Of a DNA stretch of 41,131 nt, positions 8,061-16,770 are shown piece by piece; the stretch's first letter is position 1; every line of letters begins with the position of its first letter. The notes beneath the pieces are model-generated. The model saw only the letters and a program-made list of their open reading frames with translations. It had not been told where the DNA came from and did not search any database. The stretch spans positions 1 through 41,131 of the forward strand of contig DAOVVG010000001.1 of the NCBI GenBank assembly GCA_030632175.1. Direction: 5' to 3'. The DNA comes from Gammaproteobacteria bacterium (lineage in GTDB: Bacteria > Pseudomonadota > Gammaproteobacteria > UBA9214). The position numbers and the translations under genes were made by a program.

Positions 8061-8438
8061 CTACTTCACAATCTTCAGCGACGGGCGCTTGCCTGATTTT
8101 GTAGCAGACTCATCCGGGGACGGACCGTCTTCATCGTCGGAAAAGACCATGCCGCGGCCGTTCTCCTTGGCATAGATTGCCAGCACCGAGGCGATGGGTA
8201 CGTATACATCTGTTGAGATACCACCGAAGCGTGCACGAAAGCCGATTGCATCATTGCCCAGCATCAGACCCTCAACGGCCTGTGGGCTGATATTCAGGAC
8301 AATTTTTCCATTTTGCCCCTGCTGCGCAGGCACTTCGACACCCTCGCCTTCAATATCCACCAGCAGGTGCGGCGTCAGTTCGTTATCCAGGATCCATTCA
8401 TGGATGGCACGAACAAGGTAGGGGCGGCTGGAAGTCAT
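8061..8438 (-). CDS. sspB: ClpXP protease specificity-enhancing factor SspB
   Basis: Adaptor that delivers ssrA-tagged peptides to ClpXP. The protein is 125 residues. The N-terminal substrate-binding domain begins SSRPYLVRAIHEWILDNELTPHLLVD and contains GKIVLNISPQAVEGLMLGNDAIGFRARFGG in the family order (split motifs). An acidic, flexible linker (FSDDEDGPSPDES) leads to the C-terminal ClpX-docking tail ending RPSLKIVK, which matches the LRVVK-type XB motif. It lies 66 bp downstream of sspA on the same strand, the classical pairing. Confidence 0.95.
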   Translation of the reverse strand: MTSSRPYLVRAIHEWILDNELTPHLLVDIEGEGVEVPAQQGQNGKIVLNISPQAVEGLMLGNDAIGFRARFGGISTDVYVPIASVLAIYAKENGRGMVFSDDEDGPSPDESATKSGKRPSLKIVK

Positions 8439-8504
8439 ACCAACAAAGATAGCAGGAATAGGTTCTTGTTACCCACATCACCCTGCAAACAGGAAGAAAC
8501 GGGG

Positions 8505-9131
8505 TTATTCTCTCATCTCGCGTTCGGCTTCGCTCAGGCTGGCCTGGAACGACTCCCGCTCAAACATACGCTTGGCGTAGTCGGCGACCGGCTTGGCCTG
8601 GCGCGGAAGCTCGATGCGGTACTTTGGCAGGCGCCACAGAATCGGCACGACCATGGTATCCACCAGGGAGAAATCATCACTGAGGAAATAGGGTTTTGCC
8701 GCAAACACCTCGGCACTGGCGGTAAGGCTGTCACTCAGCTGCTTGCGCGCCTTGGCAGAGGTCTTCTCTCCCTTCGACTCCAGCGCCGGCACCAGCTCAT
8801 ACCAGTCCTGCTGAATCCGATACAGCGCCAGGCGCGTGCGTGCACGCGAAACCGGATCAACCGGCATCAATGGCGGATGCGGAAAGCGCTCGTCGAGGTA
8901 CTCAATAATGGTATGCGGGTCATACAAAACCAGTTCACGGTCTACCAGTGTTGGTACCGTGTTGTATGGATTCAGGTCCAGCAGGTCTTCCGGTTTCTGG
9001 TTGACGTCGATATCAACGATCTCGACGGTAATGCCCTTCTCGGCCAGCACCATGCGAACAGAGTGACTGTGAGGACAGATACCTGATGAAAACAGGTTCA
9101 TAACAGAACGACGATTTGCTACCAGTGCCAT
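8505..9131 (-). CDS. sspA: Stringent starvation protein A (RNA polymerase-associated GST-fold protein)
   Basis: Binds RNA polymerase and alters transcription under stress. The protein is 208 residues with an N-terminal thioredoxin-like GST domain (MALVANRRSVMNLFSSG, then NPYNTVPTLVDRELVLYD) and a C-terminal all-helical GST domain with DDFSLVDTMVVPILWRL. The N-terminal MALxANRRSVM pattern fixes the start at 9131. It sits between petC (57 bp upstream) and sspB, the order seen in Pseudomonas and many beta/gammaproteobacteria, and probably shares a transcript with one or both. SspA lacks the usual GST glutathione chemistry, so enzymatic activity is not implied. Confidence 0.95.
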   Translation of the reverse strand: MALVANRRSVMNLFSSGICPHSHSVRMVLAEKGITVEIVDIDVNQKPEDLLDLNPYNTVPTLVDRELVLYDPHTIIEYLDERFPHPPLMPVDPVSRARTRLALYRIQQDWYELVPALESKGEKTSAKARKQLSDSLTASAEVFAAKPYFLSDDFSLVDTMVVPILWRLPKYRIELPRQAKPVADYAKRMFERESFQASLSEAEREMRE

Positions 9132-9188
9132 ATCAGGCGATCCTCAAGGTTAACGTTTCCGCTCAGGCCAGCCAGCGACCAGACCGCT

Positions 9189-9929
9189 CTAGTGAATATC
9201 CTTCCAGAATTCCCGCTTGAGCAAATAGGCCAGCACCAGGAACATTAGCAGGAACAAAACAACCTTTGTGCCGAGTGCACGCCGCTCATGCTTTGCAGGT
9301 TCACCCATGTAGTCCAGAAAATTTACCAGGTCGCGAACGGCACGGTCGAATTCTGTCGGCGTCAGCGTGCCGGGCTCTACCAGTTCCAGACCAACTTCCT
9401 TCACTTCAGTCCCGTCATGCCCTTTTATAGTCGTGATCACCGGCTCCTGTACACCCTGCAACTCCCACAGGACATTCGGCATGCCGACATCCGGGAAGAC
9501 CAGGTTGTTGGTACCGATATGACGTGAGTCATCCCGGTAGAAACTGCGCAAGTAGGTATATAACCAGTCAACACCGCGCGCACGTGCAATCACAGTCAGA
9601 TCCGGCGGCACAGTACCGAACCACACCATGGAATCGGCAGGGGCCGAGGCAACCGTCATCAGGTCACCCACCTTGCCGCCAGTAAAAATCAGGTTCTCGC
9701 TGACCATCTTCTCGTCAATCCCCAGGTCATTACCCATGTGCTCGTAGCGCATCAGATTGGCCGAGTGGCAACTGAGACAGTAATTTACAAACAGACCGGC
9801 ACCGCGCTGCAATGACTGCACGTTGGTCGGATCAATGTTTGCCTTGTCGAGACTAACTCCGTGCCCACCGGCGGCAAACACCCATACCGGGACAATAGCC
9901 AGCAAAACGGCAATTAATTGTTTATTCAT
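9189..9929 (-). CDS. petC: Cytochrome c1 of the bc1 complex
   Basis: The haem c subunit carries electrons from the Rieske protein to soluble cytochrome c. The protein is 246 residues with an N-terminal signal peptide (MNKQLIAVLLAIVPVWVFA), a haem motif CLSCH (Cys51, Cys54, His55), a likely Met axial ligand in the region near ADSMVWF, the conserved DLTVIARARG-type segment, and a C-terminal membrane anchor (about residues 220-240) ending KREFWKDIH. Its start overlaps the stop of petB by four bases, consistent with operon petABC. sspA follows. Confidence 0.96.
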   Translation of the reverse strand: MNKQLIAVLLAIVPVWVFAAGGHGVSLDKANIDPTNVQSLQRGAGLFVNYCLSCHSANLMRYEHMGNDLGIDEKMVSENLIFTGGKVGDLMTVASAPADSMVWFGTVPPDLTVIARARGVDWLYTYLRSFYRDDSRHIGTNNLVFPDVGMPNVLWELQGVQEPVITTIKGHDGTEVKEVGLELVEPGTLTPTEFDRAVRDLVNFLDYMGEPAKHERRALGTKVVLFLLMFLVLAYLLKREFWKDIH

Positions 9930-11152
9930 GACGTCACCCTGTCCGGCACCGGCTTGGTCTTTTCAAACCGGGGAATAATCAGCAACGAGGCAAAGAACCC
10001 GAAGTACAGCAAACTGAAGATACGTGCGAAGTTGGTGTACAGCGGCGTTGCCGGCTGGGTACCGAGGTAGCCCAGTGCAATGAAGCTGACAACAAACACA
10101 CCGATCGCGATCTTGTAGATACCACCACGGTAGCGAATAGACTTAACCGGACTGCGATCCAGCCATGGCAGCAGGAACAGCACGAATATCGCACCACCCA
10201 TGGCAACCACACCAAGGAACTTGTCAGGTACCGCACGCAAAATGGCGTAGAACGGCGTGAAATACCATAACGGTACGATATGCTCCGGCGTCTTCAGCGG
10301 ATCTGCAGGAATAAAATTATCCTTCTCCAGAAACCAGCCACCCATCTCGGGCATAAAGAAAACGATAATGGAAAAGATAATCAGGAATACCACGACACCA
10401 ACAATATCTTTCACCGTGTAGTACGGGTGGAACGGGATCCCATCCAGCGGGATACCGTTCTTATCCTTGTGCTTCTTGATCTCGACGCCGTCCGGGTTGT
10501 TGGAACCCACTTCGTGCAGCGCCAGGATGTGCAGCACCACCAGTGCCAGCAGCACGATCGGTACAGCAATCACATGGAAGGCAAAGAAACGGTTAAGCGT
10601 TGCATCGGCAATCACAAAGTCGCCACGAATCCACAGCGCCAACGCGTCACCGATGCCAGGGATTGCGCCAAACAGGGAAATAATCACCTGCGCACCCCAG
10701 TAAGACATCTGACCCCATGGCAGCAGGTAGCCCATAAAGGCTTCTGCCATCAGGCAAACGTAGATGATCATGCCGAAGATCCAGATCAACTCGCGGGGCT
10801 TCTTGAAAGACCCGTAAATCAAACCGCGAAACATGTGCAGGTACACCACGATAAAGAACATCGAGGCACCGGTAGAATGCATATAACGAATCAGCCAGCC
10901 CCAGTTCACATCGCGCATGATGTATTCAACGGAGTTGAAAGCCATTGCGGCATCCGGTTTGTAGTTCATCGTTAACCAGACACCCGTCAGTATCTGAATA
11001 ACCAGTACCAACAGTGCCAGTGAACCGAAGTAATACCAGAAGTTGAAATTCTTGGGTGCGTAATACTCGGCCAGATGTTCATACCACATCTTGCTGAGAG
11101 GAAAACGTGCATCAATCCAGCCAAGCAGGCCTTTGTTCCATTTCTCGCCCAT
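9926..11152 (-). CDS. petB: Cytochrome b of the bc1 complex
   Basis: Membrane core of quinol:cytochrome c reductase, with two b haems. The protein is 408 residues and 8 or more transmembrane helices are evident. Haem ligands are His92 and His106 in helix B and His193 and His208 in helix D. The helix D pair has 14 residues between ligands, as in cytochrome b6, instead of the 13 of mitochondrial and alphaproteobacterial proteins. The Qo-site PEWY motif reads PLWY (294-297), so the usual Glu is absent. petA's stop and this start share one base (TAATG). Both variants may be normal for this lineage; I believe PVWY-type motifs occur in related gammaproteobacteria. Confidence 0.97.
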   Translation of the reverse strand: MGEKWNKGLLGWIDARFPLSKMWYEHLAEYYAPKNFNFWYYFGSLALLVLVIQILTGVWLTMNYKPDAAMAFNSVEYIMRDVNWGWLIRYMHSTGASMFFIVVYLHMFRGLIYGSFKKPRELIWIFGMIIYVCLMAEAFMGYLLPWGQMSYWGAQVIISLFGAIPGIGDALALWIRGDFVIADATLNRFFAFHVIAVPIVLLALVVLHILALHEVGSNNPDGVEIKKHKDKNGIPLDGIPFHPYYTVKDIVGVVVFLIIFSIIVFFMPEMGGWFLEKDNFIPADPLKTPEHIVPLWYFTPFYAILRAVPDKFLGVVAMGGAIFVLFLLPWLDRSPVKSIRYRGGIYKIAIGVFVVSFIALGYLGTQPATPLYTNFARIFSLLYFGFFASLLIIPRFEKTKPVPDRVTS

Positions 11153-11751
11153 TATGCGACCTCCTCGATATCGTCTTCACCGATCAGCAGCTCTGTTTCA
11201 CTCAGATAGGTGTGCGGAGGGACATCCAGATTAGTCGGTGCAGGCACGCCCTTGTAAACGCGTCCGGCGAGGTCGAACTTGGAGCCATGACAGGGACAGA
11301 AGAAGCCACCCTCCCAGTCTGCGCCCAGATCAGCAGCCCCAACATCAGGCCGGTAGGTCGGTGAGCAACCCAGGTGGGTGCAAATGCCAACTGTGACAAG
11401 CACTTCCGGCTTGATGGAGCGGTATTCGTTTTGTGCATAAGGCGGCTGTATCGATTCCAGCGACTCGGGATCGCTCAGCGTTTGATTCAGCGTCGGCAGC
11501 ACTTCCAGCATTTTTTGTGTGCGTCTGACCAGCCATACCGGCTTGCCGCGCCACTTCACCCGGATCATCTGTCCCGGCTCAAGCTTGCTGATGTCTGCAC
11601 GCACCGGCGCACCGGCGGCACGAGCCCTGGCACTGGGTTGCATGGAAGAAATGAAGGGCACTAACACAAAGCCCATCCCGACGGCACCGACGACAGATGT
11701 TGCAGCTGTCAAAAAACGACGTCGTCCTGAATTGGTGTTATCGCCACTCAT
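11152..11751 (-). CDS. petA: Rieske iron-sulfur subunit of the bc1 complex
   Basis: Holds the [2Fe-2S] cluster that takes electrons from quinol. The protein is 199 residues. A twin-arginine-type N-terminus with GRRRFLTAATSVVGAV serves as an uncleaved membrane anchor. Cluster motifs are CTHLGC (Cys124, His126, with Cys129 for the disulfide) and CPCHGS (Cys152, His155, with Cys154 for the disulfide). It is first in petABC, with a GGAG Shine-Dalgarno 9 nt before the ATG and AT-rich promoter DNA upstream. Confidence 0.97.
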   Translation of the reverse strand: MSGDNTNSGRRRFLTAATSVVGAVGMGFVLVPFISSMQPSARARAAGAPVRADISKLEPGQMIRVKWRGKPVWLVRRTQKMLEVLPTLNQTLSDPESLESIQPPYAQNEYRSIKPEVLVTVGICTHLGCSPTYRPDVGAADLGADWEGGFFCPCHGSKFDLAGRVYKGVPAPTNLDVPPHTYLSETELLIGEDDIEEVA

Positions 11752-11787
11752 TTGGCAATCTCCAGATAAATATTATAAAATCAATTA

Positions 11788-11816
11788 GTTATGTAATTTT
11801 TTATGCCACTTTTCAA
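11788..11816 (-). promoter_or_regulatory. Possible petABC proximal promoter
   Basis: On the minus strand TTGAAA (11816-11811), a 17-nt spacer and CATAAC (11793-11788) lie 37 nt before the petA start, in strongly AT-rich DNA. The -10 box is weak (4 of 6). Confidence 0.35.
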
Positions 11817-11845
11817 CGGCAAAAACACTTTAACTATTTCGGAAT

Positions 11846-11873
11846 ATTCTAATTTAATACAAGCGATTCACAA
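11846..11873 (-). promoter_or_regulatory. Possible petABC distal promoter
   Basis: On the minus strand TTGTGA (11873-11868), a 16-nt spacer and TAGAAT (11851-11846) give 4 of 6 and 5 of 6 consensus matches. It would produce a leader of about 90 nt. The 11752-11970 gap otherwise holds only AT-rich DNA and the hairpin at 11926-11950. Confidence 0.4.
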
Positions 11874-11925
11874 GAACCGCATAGGATGGTCTAACTACCC
11901 GATAAGGTCAAGGGGTGACCGGGGG

Positions 11926-11950
11926 AAAACCCACCTGCCGGGGTGTTTTT
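11926..11950. terminator. Weak bidirectional terminator-like hairpin between nif3 and petA
   Basis: CACC (11932-11935) pairs with GGTG (11942-11945), and flanking AAAA (11926-11929) can pair with TTTT (11946-11949) around a CC bulge. The stem is short. Its place between the end of the Nif3-family gene and the pet promoters fits a terminator for the former. Confidence 0.35.
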
Positions 11951-11970
11951 AATGCAGCACACTGCCGTCA

Positions 11971-12729
11971 TCAAACCGGATTGGCGATATCGATAAACTG
12001 GTGGCTGATGTCGAAGTGTCCGGACAGGTGCTCGCCCAGCGCGCTGGCACCATAGCGCTCGGTTGCGTGGTGGCCGGCCGCAAAGTAATGAATGCCGCAC
12101 TCACGCGCCACATGCACCGTCTGCTCGGATATCTCGCCGCTGATGAAGGCATCCAGCCCCTGCTCCGCTGCCGCTTCTATATAAGACTGCGCCGCCCCCG
12201 TACACCAGCCCACCGTTTCAATCATCGCCGCACGCCCGGTAATGTGAAGCGGCGCCCGGCCCAGCTGTGTTTCGATATGCCGTGCCAGTGTCGGCGCGTC
12301 CAGCGGCTGCGACAACTCGCCGAACTGCGCCAGCTGTAAACCGCCGTCATTGCCGAAACAGCCGCTGCGCTTGAAGCCCAGTACGCGAGCCAACTGCGCG
12401 TTATTGCCCAGTTGCGGATGCGCGTCCAGTGGTAGATGGTAGGCCAGCAGACTGGTGCCGGTACCCAGCAGCCGCTGCAGCCGCTGCCGCTTCATACCCG
12501 TGACGCACTCATCCTCACCCTTCCAGAAATATCCGTGGTGCACCAGTATGGCATCGGCCTCTGCCGCAATTGCGGCCTCTACCAGTTCCAGACTGGCAGT
12601 GACACCGCTGACCAGACAATGCACTTCAGGCCGGCCTTCCACCTGTAAGCCGTTCGGACAATAATCACTGAAATTTTCGACAGCCAACAGACTGTCCGTG
12701 TATTCAACCAGCGCTTTCAGGGTTACCAT
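11971..12729 (-). CDS. Nif3/YbgI-family dinuclear metal protein
   Basis: The 252-residue protein belongs to the family annotated as GTP cyclohydrolase I type 2 homologue or Nif3-like; the cellular role is unsettled. Metal-binding motifs are visible: ILVHHGYFW (about 61-69), DAHPQLGNNAQLA (about 102-114), and C-terminal HYFAAGHHATERYG (about 214-227), which supplies His and Glu ligands. The start has a good AGGAAGTGG Shine-Dalgarno 6 nt upstream. It is divergent from the DegS-like protease, with 56 bp between, as in the Pseudomonas algW region. Confidence 0.9.
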   Translation of the reverse strand: MVTLKALVEYTDSLLAVENFSDYCPNGLQVEGRPEVHCLVSGVTASLELVEAAIAAEADAILVHHGYFWKGEDECVTGMKRQRLQRLLGTGTSLLAYHLPLDAHPQLGNNAQLARVLGFKRSGCFGNDGGLQLAQFGELSQPLDAPTLARHIETQLGRAPLHITGRAAMIETVGWCTGAAQSYIEAAAEQGLDAFISGEISEQTVHVARECGIHYFAAGHHATERYGASALGEHLSGHFDISHQFIDIANPV

Positions 12730-12785
12730 CGCACCACTTCCTGTTAAGGTGTTCTCGTTTCAACTGGCAACAGGGTATACCACCC

Positions 12786-13976
12786 ATGGCAATACGTAAA
12801 TTTCTTACCTTCCTCCTGCAAACCATCATGACGGGCCTGGCTGCGGCCTTTCTCTATATACTGCTGATAGACCCCGACCTGCTGCGCAACAACGGCACAG
12901 TTGTCGAAGTAATCGAGTCTCCGCAGAAGTCCGCATTAGAGTCAGCTGACCAGTCCCGAACAGGGCAACGGGGCAGGCCGGTATCCTATGCGGATGCTGT
13001 TGAAAAAGCGGTACCGGCTGTCGTTAACATCCATACCGCAAAGGTCATCACGCATCGCGTCCATCCGTTACTGACGGATCCAATATTCCAGAAGTTTTTT
13101 GGCGACCAGTTTGCCAAGGCGCGCAAGGAAGTACAGACCAGCCTCGGCTCGGGGGTATTGATCAGCACCCAGGGTCACATCCTGACCAACAACCACGTCA
13201 TCGAAGGCGCCGACCAGATACAAATCCTGCTGGCTGACGGTCGCAGCGCCAGGGCACGGGTGGTCGGCACCGACCTCGACACTGATCTGGCAGTTTTGCA
13301 CATCACCGCTGACGAGCTACCCAGCATCGTTATCGGCGATTCACGTCGCCTGCGTGTCGGCGATGTGGTGCTCGCCATCGGCAACCCGTTTGGCGTTGGA
13401 CAAACCGTCACCTCGGGCATTATCAGCGCCACCGGACGTGACCATCTGGGTATTACCGCTTACGAAGATTTCATACAAACCGATGCCGCCATCAATCCGG
13501 GCAACTCCGGCGGCGCACTGATCAATACCCATGGTGAACTGATCGGAATTAACTCTGCCATTTACAGCAAGAGCGGTGGCTCACAAGGCATCGGTTTTGC
13601 CATTCCCATCAGCCTGGCCAAGGGTGTTATGACCCAGATTATTGAACATGGTTACGTGATACGTGGCTGGCTGGGTATCGAGGCACTGGACATGACACCA
13701 CAGCTGGCCAAAACCACTGACCAGCCCTACACACGGGGCATGCTGATCAGCACCGTCATCAATAACGGACCGGCCGCCGATGCCGGCCTGCTGCCCGGAG
13801 ACATCCTGGTCGCCATCAACGGCAAGCCGATTGAAGAAACAAACGAGGTAATGAAGACCATTTCCCGGCAAAAACCTGGCACCCTCATTAAACTGAACGG
13901 CGTCAGAAAGGGCGTAGCGTTTAGCACGCAGGCGAGAGTGATTCAGAGACCGGGCAGAAACAAGCCGGCGAGTTAA
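12786..13976 (+). CDS. DegS/AlgW-type membrane-anchored periplasmic serine protease
   Basis: Probably senses misfolded outer-membrane proteins and starts cleavage of an anti-sigma factor (RseA/MucA type). The protein is 396 residues. A single N-terminal membrane anchor (about 8-28), a trypsin-like protease domain with catalytic His137 (NNHV), Asp167 (DTDLAVL) and Ser241 (NPGNSGG), and one PDZ domain (about 285-385) follow in order. One PDZ and the anchor place it with DegS/AlgW rather than the two-PDZ DegP. The neighbourhood (Nif3 gene, hisC-hisD-hisG-murA) is that of algW in Pseudomonas. An insert rich in charged residues (45-65) separates the anchor from the protease domain. It is convergent with hisC. 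Confidence 0.93.
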   Translation: MAIRKFLTFLLQTIMTGLAAAFLYILLIDPDLLRNNGTVVEVIESPQKSALESADQSRTGQRGRPVSYADAVEKAVPAVVNIHTAKVITHRVHPLLTDPIFQKFFGDQFAKARKEVQTSLGSGVLISTQGHILTNNHVIEGADQIQILLADGRSARARVVGTDLDTDLAVLHITADELPSIVIGDSRRLRVGDVVLAIGNPFGVGQTVTSGIISATGRDHLGITAYEDFIQTDAAINPGNSGGALINTHGELIGINSAIYSKSGGSQGIGFAIPISLAKGVMTQIIEHGYVIRGWLGIEALDMTPQLAKTTDQPYTRGMLISTVINNGPAADAGLLPGDILVAINGKPIEETNEVMKTISRQKPGTLIKLNGVRKGVAFSTQARVIQRPGRNKPAS

Positions 13977-14042
13977 CCGTTGTGCACTGATTGCTGTTTA
14001 AGCTTGCAGCCCAGGCTGCGGTCAAACTGCCTGCCCGACCCG

Positions 14043-15125
14043 TCAGGAACCTGCCAGCAAGGGCTCCAGCGCGGTCAGAAAAGCTGCGTTTTCATCAGGC
14101 GTACCGACCGTAACACGCAAACAATCCCGTAGTGCTGCAACTGAACCATCAAGATTCTTGATGAGGATGCCCACCGCCCTGAGTCCCTCGAAAATTTCAG
14201 CTGCCCTGCCCGCCGGCGTACGGAACAGGATGAAATTGGCCTCGCTCGGATACACCGTCAACGATGACAGAGCTTGCAAACCTGAAAGAAGCTGCGCGCG
14301 CTGGCTGCGAATTTCCCGCGCCTGCCCGATAAAATAATCGGCGTGCCGGAGCGCAAAACTCCCGGTCAGTTGATTGACCACACTGATGTTATAGGGAAGA
14401 CGCGTTTTATCGATCTGCTCCAGCCATGCCGGCGGGCCGGCAAGCAGACCCAGCCGCAAACCGGCCAGACCCATCTTGGAGACCGTGCGCAACACCAGCA
14501 GATTATCGTAATCGCCAATGCGTGACATGAAGCTGGCATCCGTAAACGGCGCATAGGCCTCGTCAATCACAACCAGTCCGTCCGCACATGACAACAGGGC
14601 ATGCAGAATGTCAGCATCGAACAAGTTGCCGGTCGGATTGTTTGGATACGCCAGAAAAATCACCGCCGGATTGCACTTCGCCACGGCAGCCAGCAACGCA
14701 TCCTGGTCCAGCGAAAAATCATCCTGCAGCGGTACCGCCTCAAACTCCATGCCGGCAACCTGCGAGATTTGCTGATACATGACAAAGGTCGGCACCGGTG
14801 CCAGCACAACCCGGCCGGGCGCGGCAACCGCCTGGATAATCATCTGGATCAGCTCATCCGAGCCGTTGCCCAGTATCACACCGGCGGCGTCCGGCACGTC
14901 CATCACCCGGCGCATGTCAGCCTGCAACGCGCGGGCTGCCGGATCCGGATAACGGTTGATTTCAGCCGACTTCAGCGTGTCCAGCCAGGCATTGCGCATG
15001 TCATCAGGCCATGACCACGGGTTTTCCATAGCATCGAGCTTGATCATGTTGCCAGCATCCGGCACAGAGTAGGCCACCAACTCCCTGATTTCAGGACGGA
15101 TCAGTTTATTGATTTTTTCCTGCAT
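14043..15125 (-). CDS. hisC: Histidinol-phosphate aminotransferase
   Basis: PLP enzyme converting imidazole acetol phosphate to histidinol phosphate. The 360-residue protein is a fold-type I aminotransferase: YPNNPTGN (160-167), a VVIDEAYAPF segment with the PLP-contacting Asp, and Lys217 in TVSKMGLAGLRLG as the likely Schiff-base lysine, followed by the RLG arginine. It begins MQEKINKLIRPEIREL. It lies downstream of hisD, but a 318-bp repeat-filled gap separates them. It ends close to and convergent with the DegS-like gene (66 bp). Confidence 0.95.
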   Translation of the reverse strand: MQEKINKLIRPEIRELVAYSVPDAGNMIKLDAMENPWSWPDDMRNAWLDTLKSAEINRYPDPAARALQADMRRVMDVPDAAGVILGNGSDELIQMIIQAVAAPGRVVLAPVPTFVMYQQISQVAGMEFEAVPLQDDFSLDQDALLAAVAKCNPAVIFLAYPNNPTGNLFDADILHALLSCADGLVVIDEAYAPFTDASFMSRIGDYDNLLVLRTVSKMGLAGLRLGLLAGPPAWLEQIDKTRLPYNISVVNQLTGSFALRHADYFIGQAREIRSQRAQLLSGLQALSSLTVYPSEANFILFRTPAGRAAEIFEGLRAVGILIKNLDGSVAALRDCLRVTVGTPDENAAFLTALEPLLAGS

Positions 15126-15159
15126 AATTATTTCCGCACTACTTGAATCCCGTCTCCTC

Positions 15160-15302
15160 TATGCCCGGCACTTAATCGGGTACTCCGAGAGAGGACTGGG
15201 GATAGGGGATCAAATGAAAACAACCATCTGAAATCCATATCCCCTCTTCCTGTCCTTCTCCCGGAGCACTCAAAGAACGAGCATAAAGGAGAAGGGACGC
15301 TG
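15160..15302. repeat. Composite intergenic repeat, copy A3 (rearranged)
   Basis: Part of the 318-bp gap 15126-15443. Positions 15160-15182 are a near copy (one change) of part of the shared block at 1512-1546, in the same orientation. Positions 15246-15300 match 4625-4679 with two mismatches. Relative to copy A2 the two blocks have opposite relative orientation, so the element is rearranged. The intervening CTGGGGATAGGGGATC resembles copy A4. No reading frame of note or RNA gene was seen in the gap. Confidence 0.75.
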
Positions 15303-15389
15303 AGTTTATGCACCGTCGGCATACATTATCAACTGCTCGCCTTATCAAATTTCATGTGCTGGCCCAACACACATAAGACAATACTCGTA

Positions 15390-15431
15390 CCCCCTCTCCC
15401 TCCGGGAGAGGGCTGGGGAGAGGGGATCAAA
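15390..15431 (+). repeat. Composite intergenic repeat, copy A4 (hairpin module only)
   Basis: Perfect 9-bp hairpin CCCTCTCCC (15392-15400), loop TCC, GGGAGAGGG (15404-15412), then CTGGGGAGAGGGGATCAAAT. The same hairpin with a different 3-nt loop begins copy A2. It ends 12 bp from the hisD stop codon. Confidence 0.8.
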
Positions 15432-15443
15432 TAAATACAAACG

Positions 15444-16745
15444 CTATTTCTTTATCCGCACTTCGGCAGAGCGGGCATGCGCCGTCAACCCCTCACCGTG
15501 CGCCAGTATCGCGGCTGTCTTCCCCAGCGTGCTGGCGCCTTCCTCCGAGCAGAAAATCAGGCTGGAGCGTTTTTGAAAATCGTACACACCCAGCGGTGAG
15601 GAAAAACGCGCGGTGCGCGAGGTCGGCAACACATGGTTGGGGCCGGCACAGTAATCACCCAGCACCTCTGCCGTGTAACGCCCCATAAAGATGGCACCGG
15701 CGTGGCGAATGCGTGCAGCGATCACCTGCGGTTCTGCCACTGAAAGTTCCAGGTGTTCAGGTGCAATCAGGTTGGCGATCTCAACCGCCTCGTCCATATC
15801 GCGTACCTGTATGAGCGCACCCTGCCCCTGCAGCGAGGCACGAATGATTTCAGCCCGCGACATCTCCGGCAGCAGACGCTTGATACTGGCGGCAACCCGG
15901 TCAAGGAAATCTCCATCCGGGCTGACCAGTATGGACTGGGCGTCTTCATCATGTTCCGCCTGTGAAAACAGGTCAACGGCAATCCAGTCAGGGTCTGTCT
16001 GACCGTCACAGACCACCAGTATCTCGGAAGGCCCGGCAATCATGTCGATGCCGACCTTGCCAAACACCATGCGCTTGGCCGAAGCCACATAGGCATTTCC
16101 CGGTCCGACAATCTTGTCAACTGCCGGAATGGTGACCGTACCATAGGCCAGTGCAGCAACGGCCTGGGCTCCTCCGACCGCGAACACACGATCGACACCC
16201 GCAATAGCGGCTGCCGCCAGCACCATGTCATTCACCTCGCCTTCCGGGGTCGGTACCACCATGATCAGTTCGGCAACGCCGGCAACCTTGGCCGGAATCG
16301 CATTCATCAATACCGAGGAAGGATAGGCAGCCTTGCCACCCGGCACATACAGACCGACACGGTCCAGCGGTGTCACCTGCTGACCCAGCAAGGTGCCATC
16401 TGCCTCGGTATAGGACCAGGACTCCATTTTCTGATGCCCGGCATAGGCACGTATTCTGTCTGCCGCCTGTTCCAGCGCAACACGCTGTGACTGTGGCAGC
16501 GAGGCCAGTGCCTGTTGACAGGCATCCAGCGTTATCTCCAAGTCTGCGGCAGCTGGCATCGACCAGCGATCGAAACGTTGGGTGTAATCAATAACAGCCG
16601 CATCACCGCGCGTACGCACATCGGCAATGACGTCACGCACCACAGACTCCACCGCCGGGTCAGTCGTTTGATCCCAGTCCAGCAGACGCTCAAGATCCAC
16701 ATCAAACGTGGAATCCTGGCTGTTTAATCTTTTTATCTCAGGCAT
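15444..16745 (-). CDS. hisD: Histidinol dehydrogenase
   Basis: Zinc enzyme that oxidises L-histidinol to L-histidine in two NAD+-dependent steps. The protein is 433 residues, typical of the family. Signature features are VGLYVPGGKAAYPSSVLMN (NAD region), PGNAYVASAKR, the zinc/substrate residues in FSQAEHDEDAQ, IAPEHLEL, and YCAGPNHVLPT near the end. The start at 16745 gives MPEIKRLNS. hisG is 105 bp upstream with a REPIN between, and hisC is downstream. Confidence 0.96.
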   Translation of the reverse strand: MPEIKRLNSQDSTFDVDLERLLDWDQTTDPAVESVVRDVIADVRTRGDAAVIDYTQRFDRWSMPAAADLEITLDACQQALASLPQSQRVALEQAADRIRAYAGHQKMESWSYTEADGTLLGQQVTPLDRVGLYVPGGKAAYPSSVLMNAIPAKVAGVAELIMVVPTPEGEVNDMVLAAAAIAGVDRVFAVGGAQAVAALAYGTVTIPAVDKIVGPGNAYVASAKRMVFGKVGIDMIAGPSEILVVCDGQTDPDWIAVDLFSQAEHDEDAQSILVSPDGDFLDRVAASIKRLLPEMSRAEIIRASLQGQGALIQVRDMDEAVEIANLIAPEHLELSVAEPQVIAARIRHAGAIFMGRYTAEVLGDYCAGPNHVLPTSRTARFSSPLGVYDFQKRSSLIFCSEEGASTLGKTAAILAHGEGLTAHARSAEVRIKK

Positions 16746-16770
16746 ACCTTCTCGAAAAAATTATAATTGG

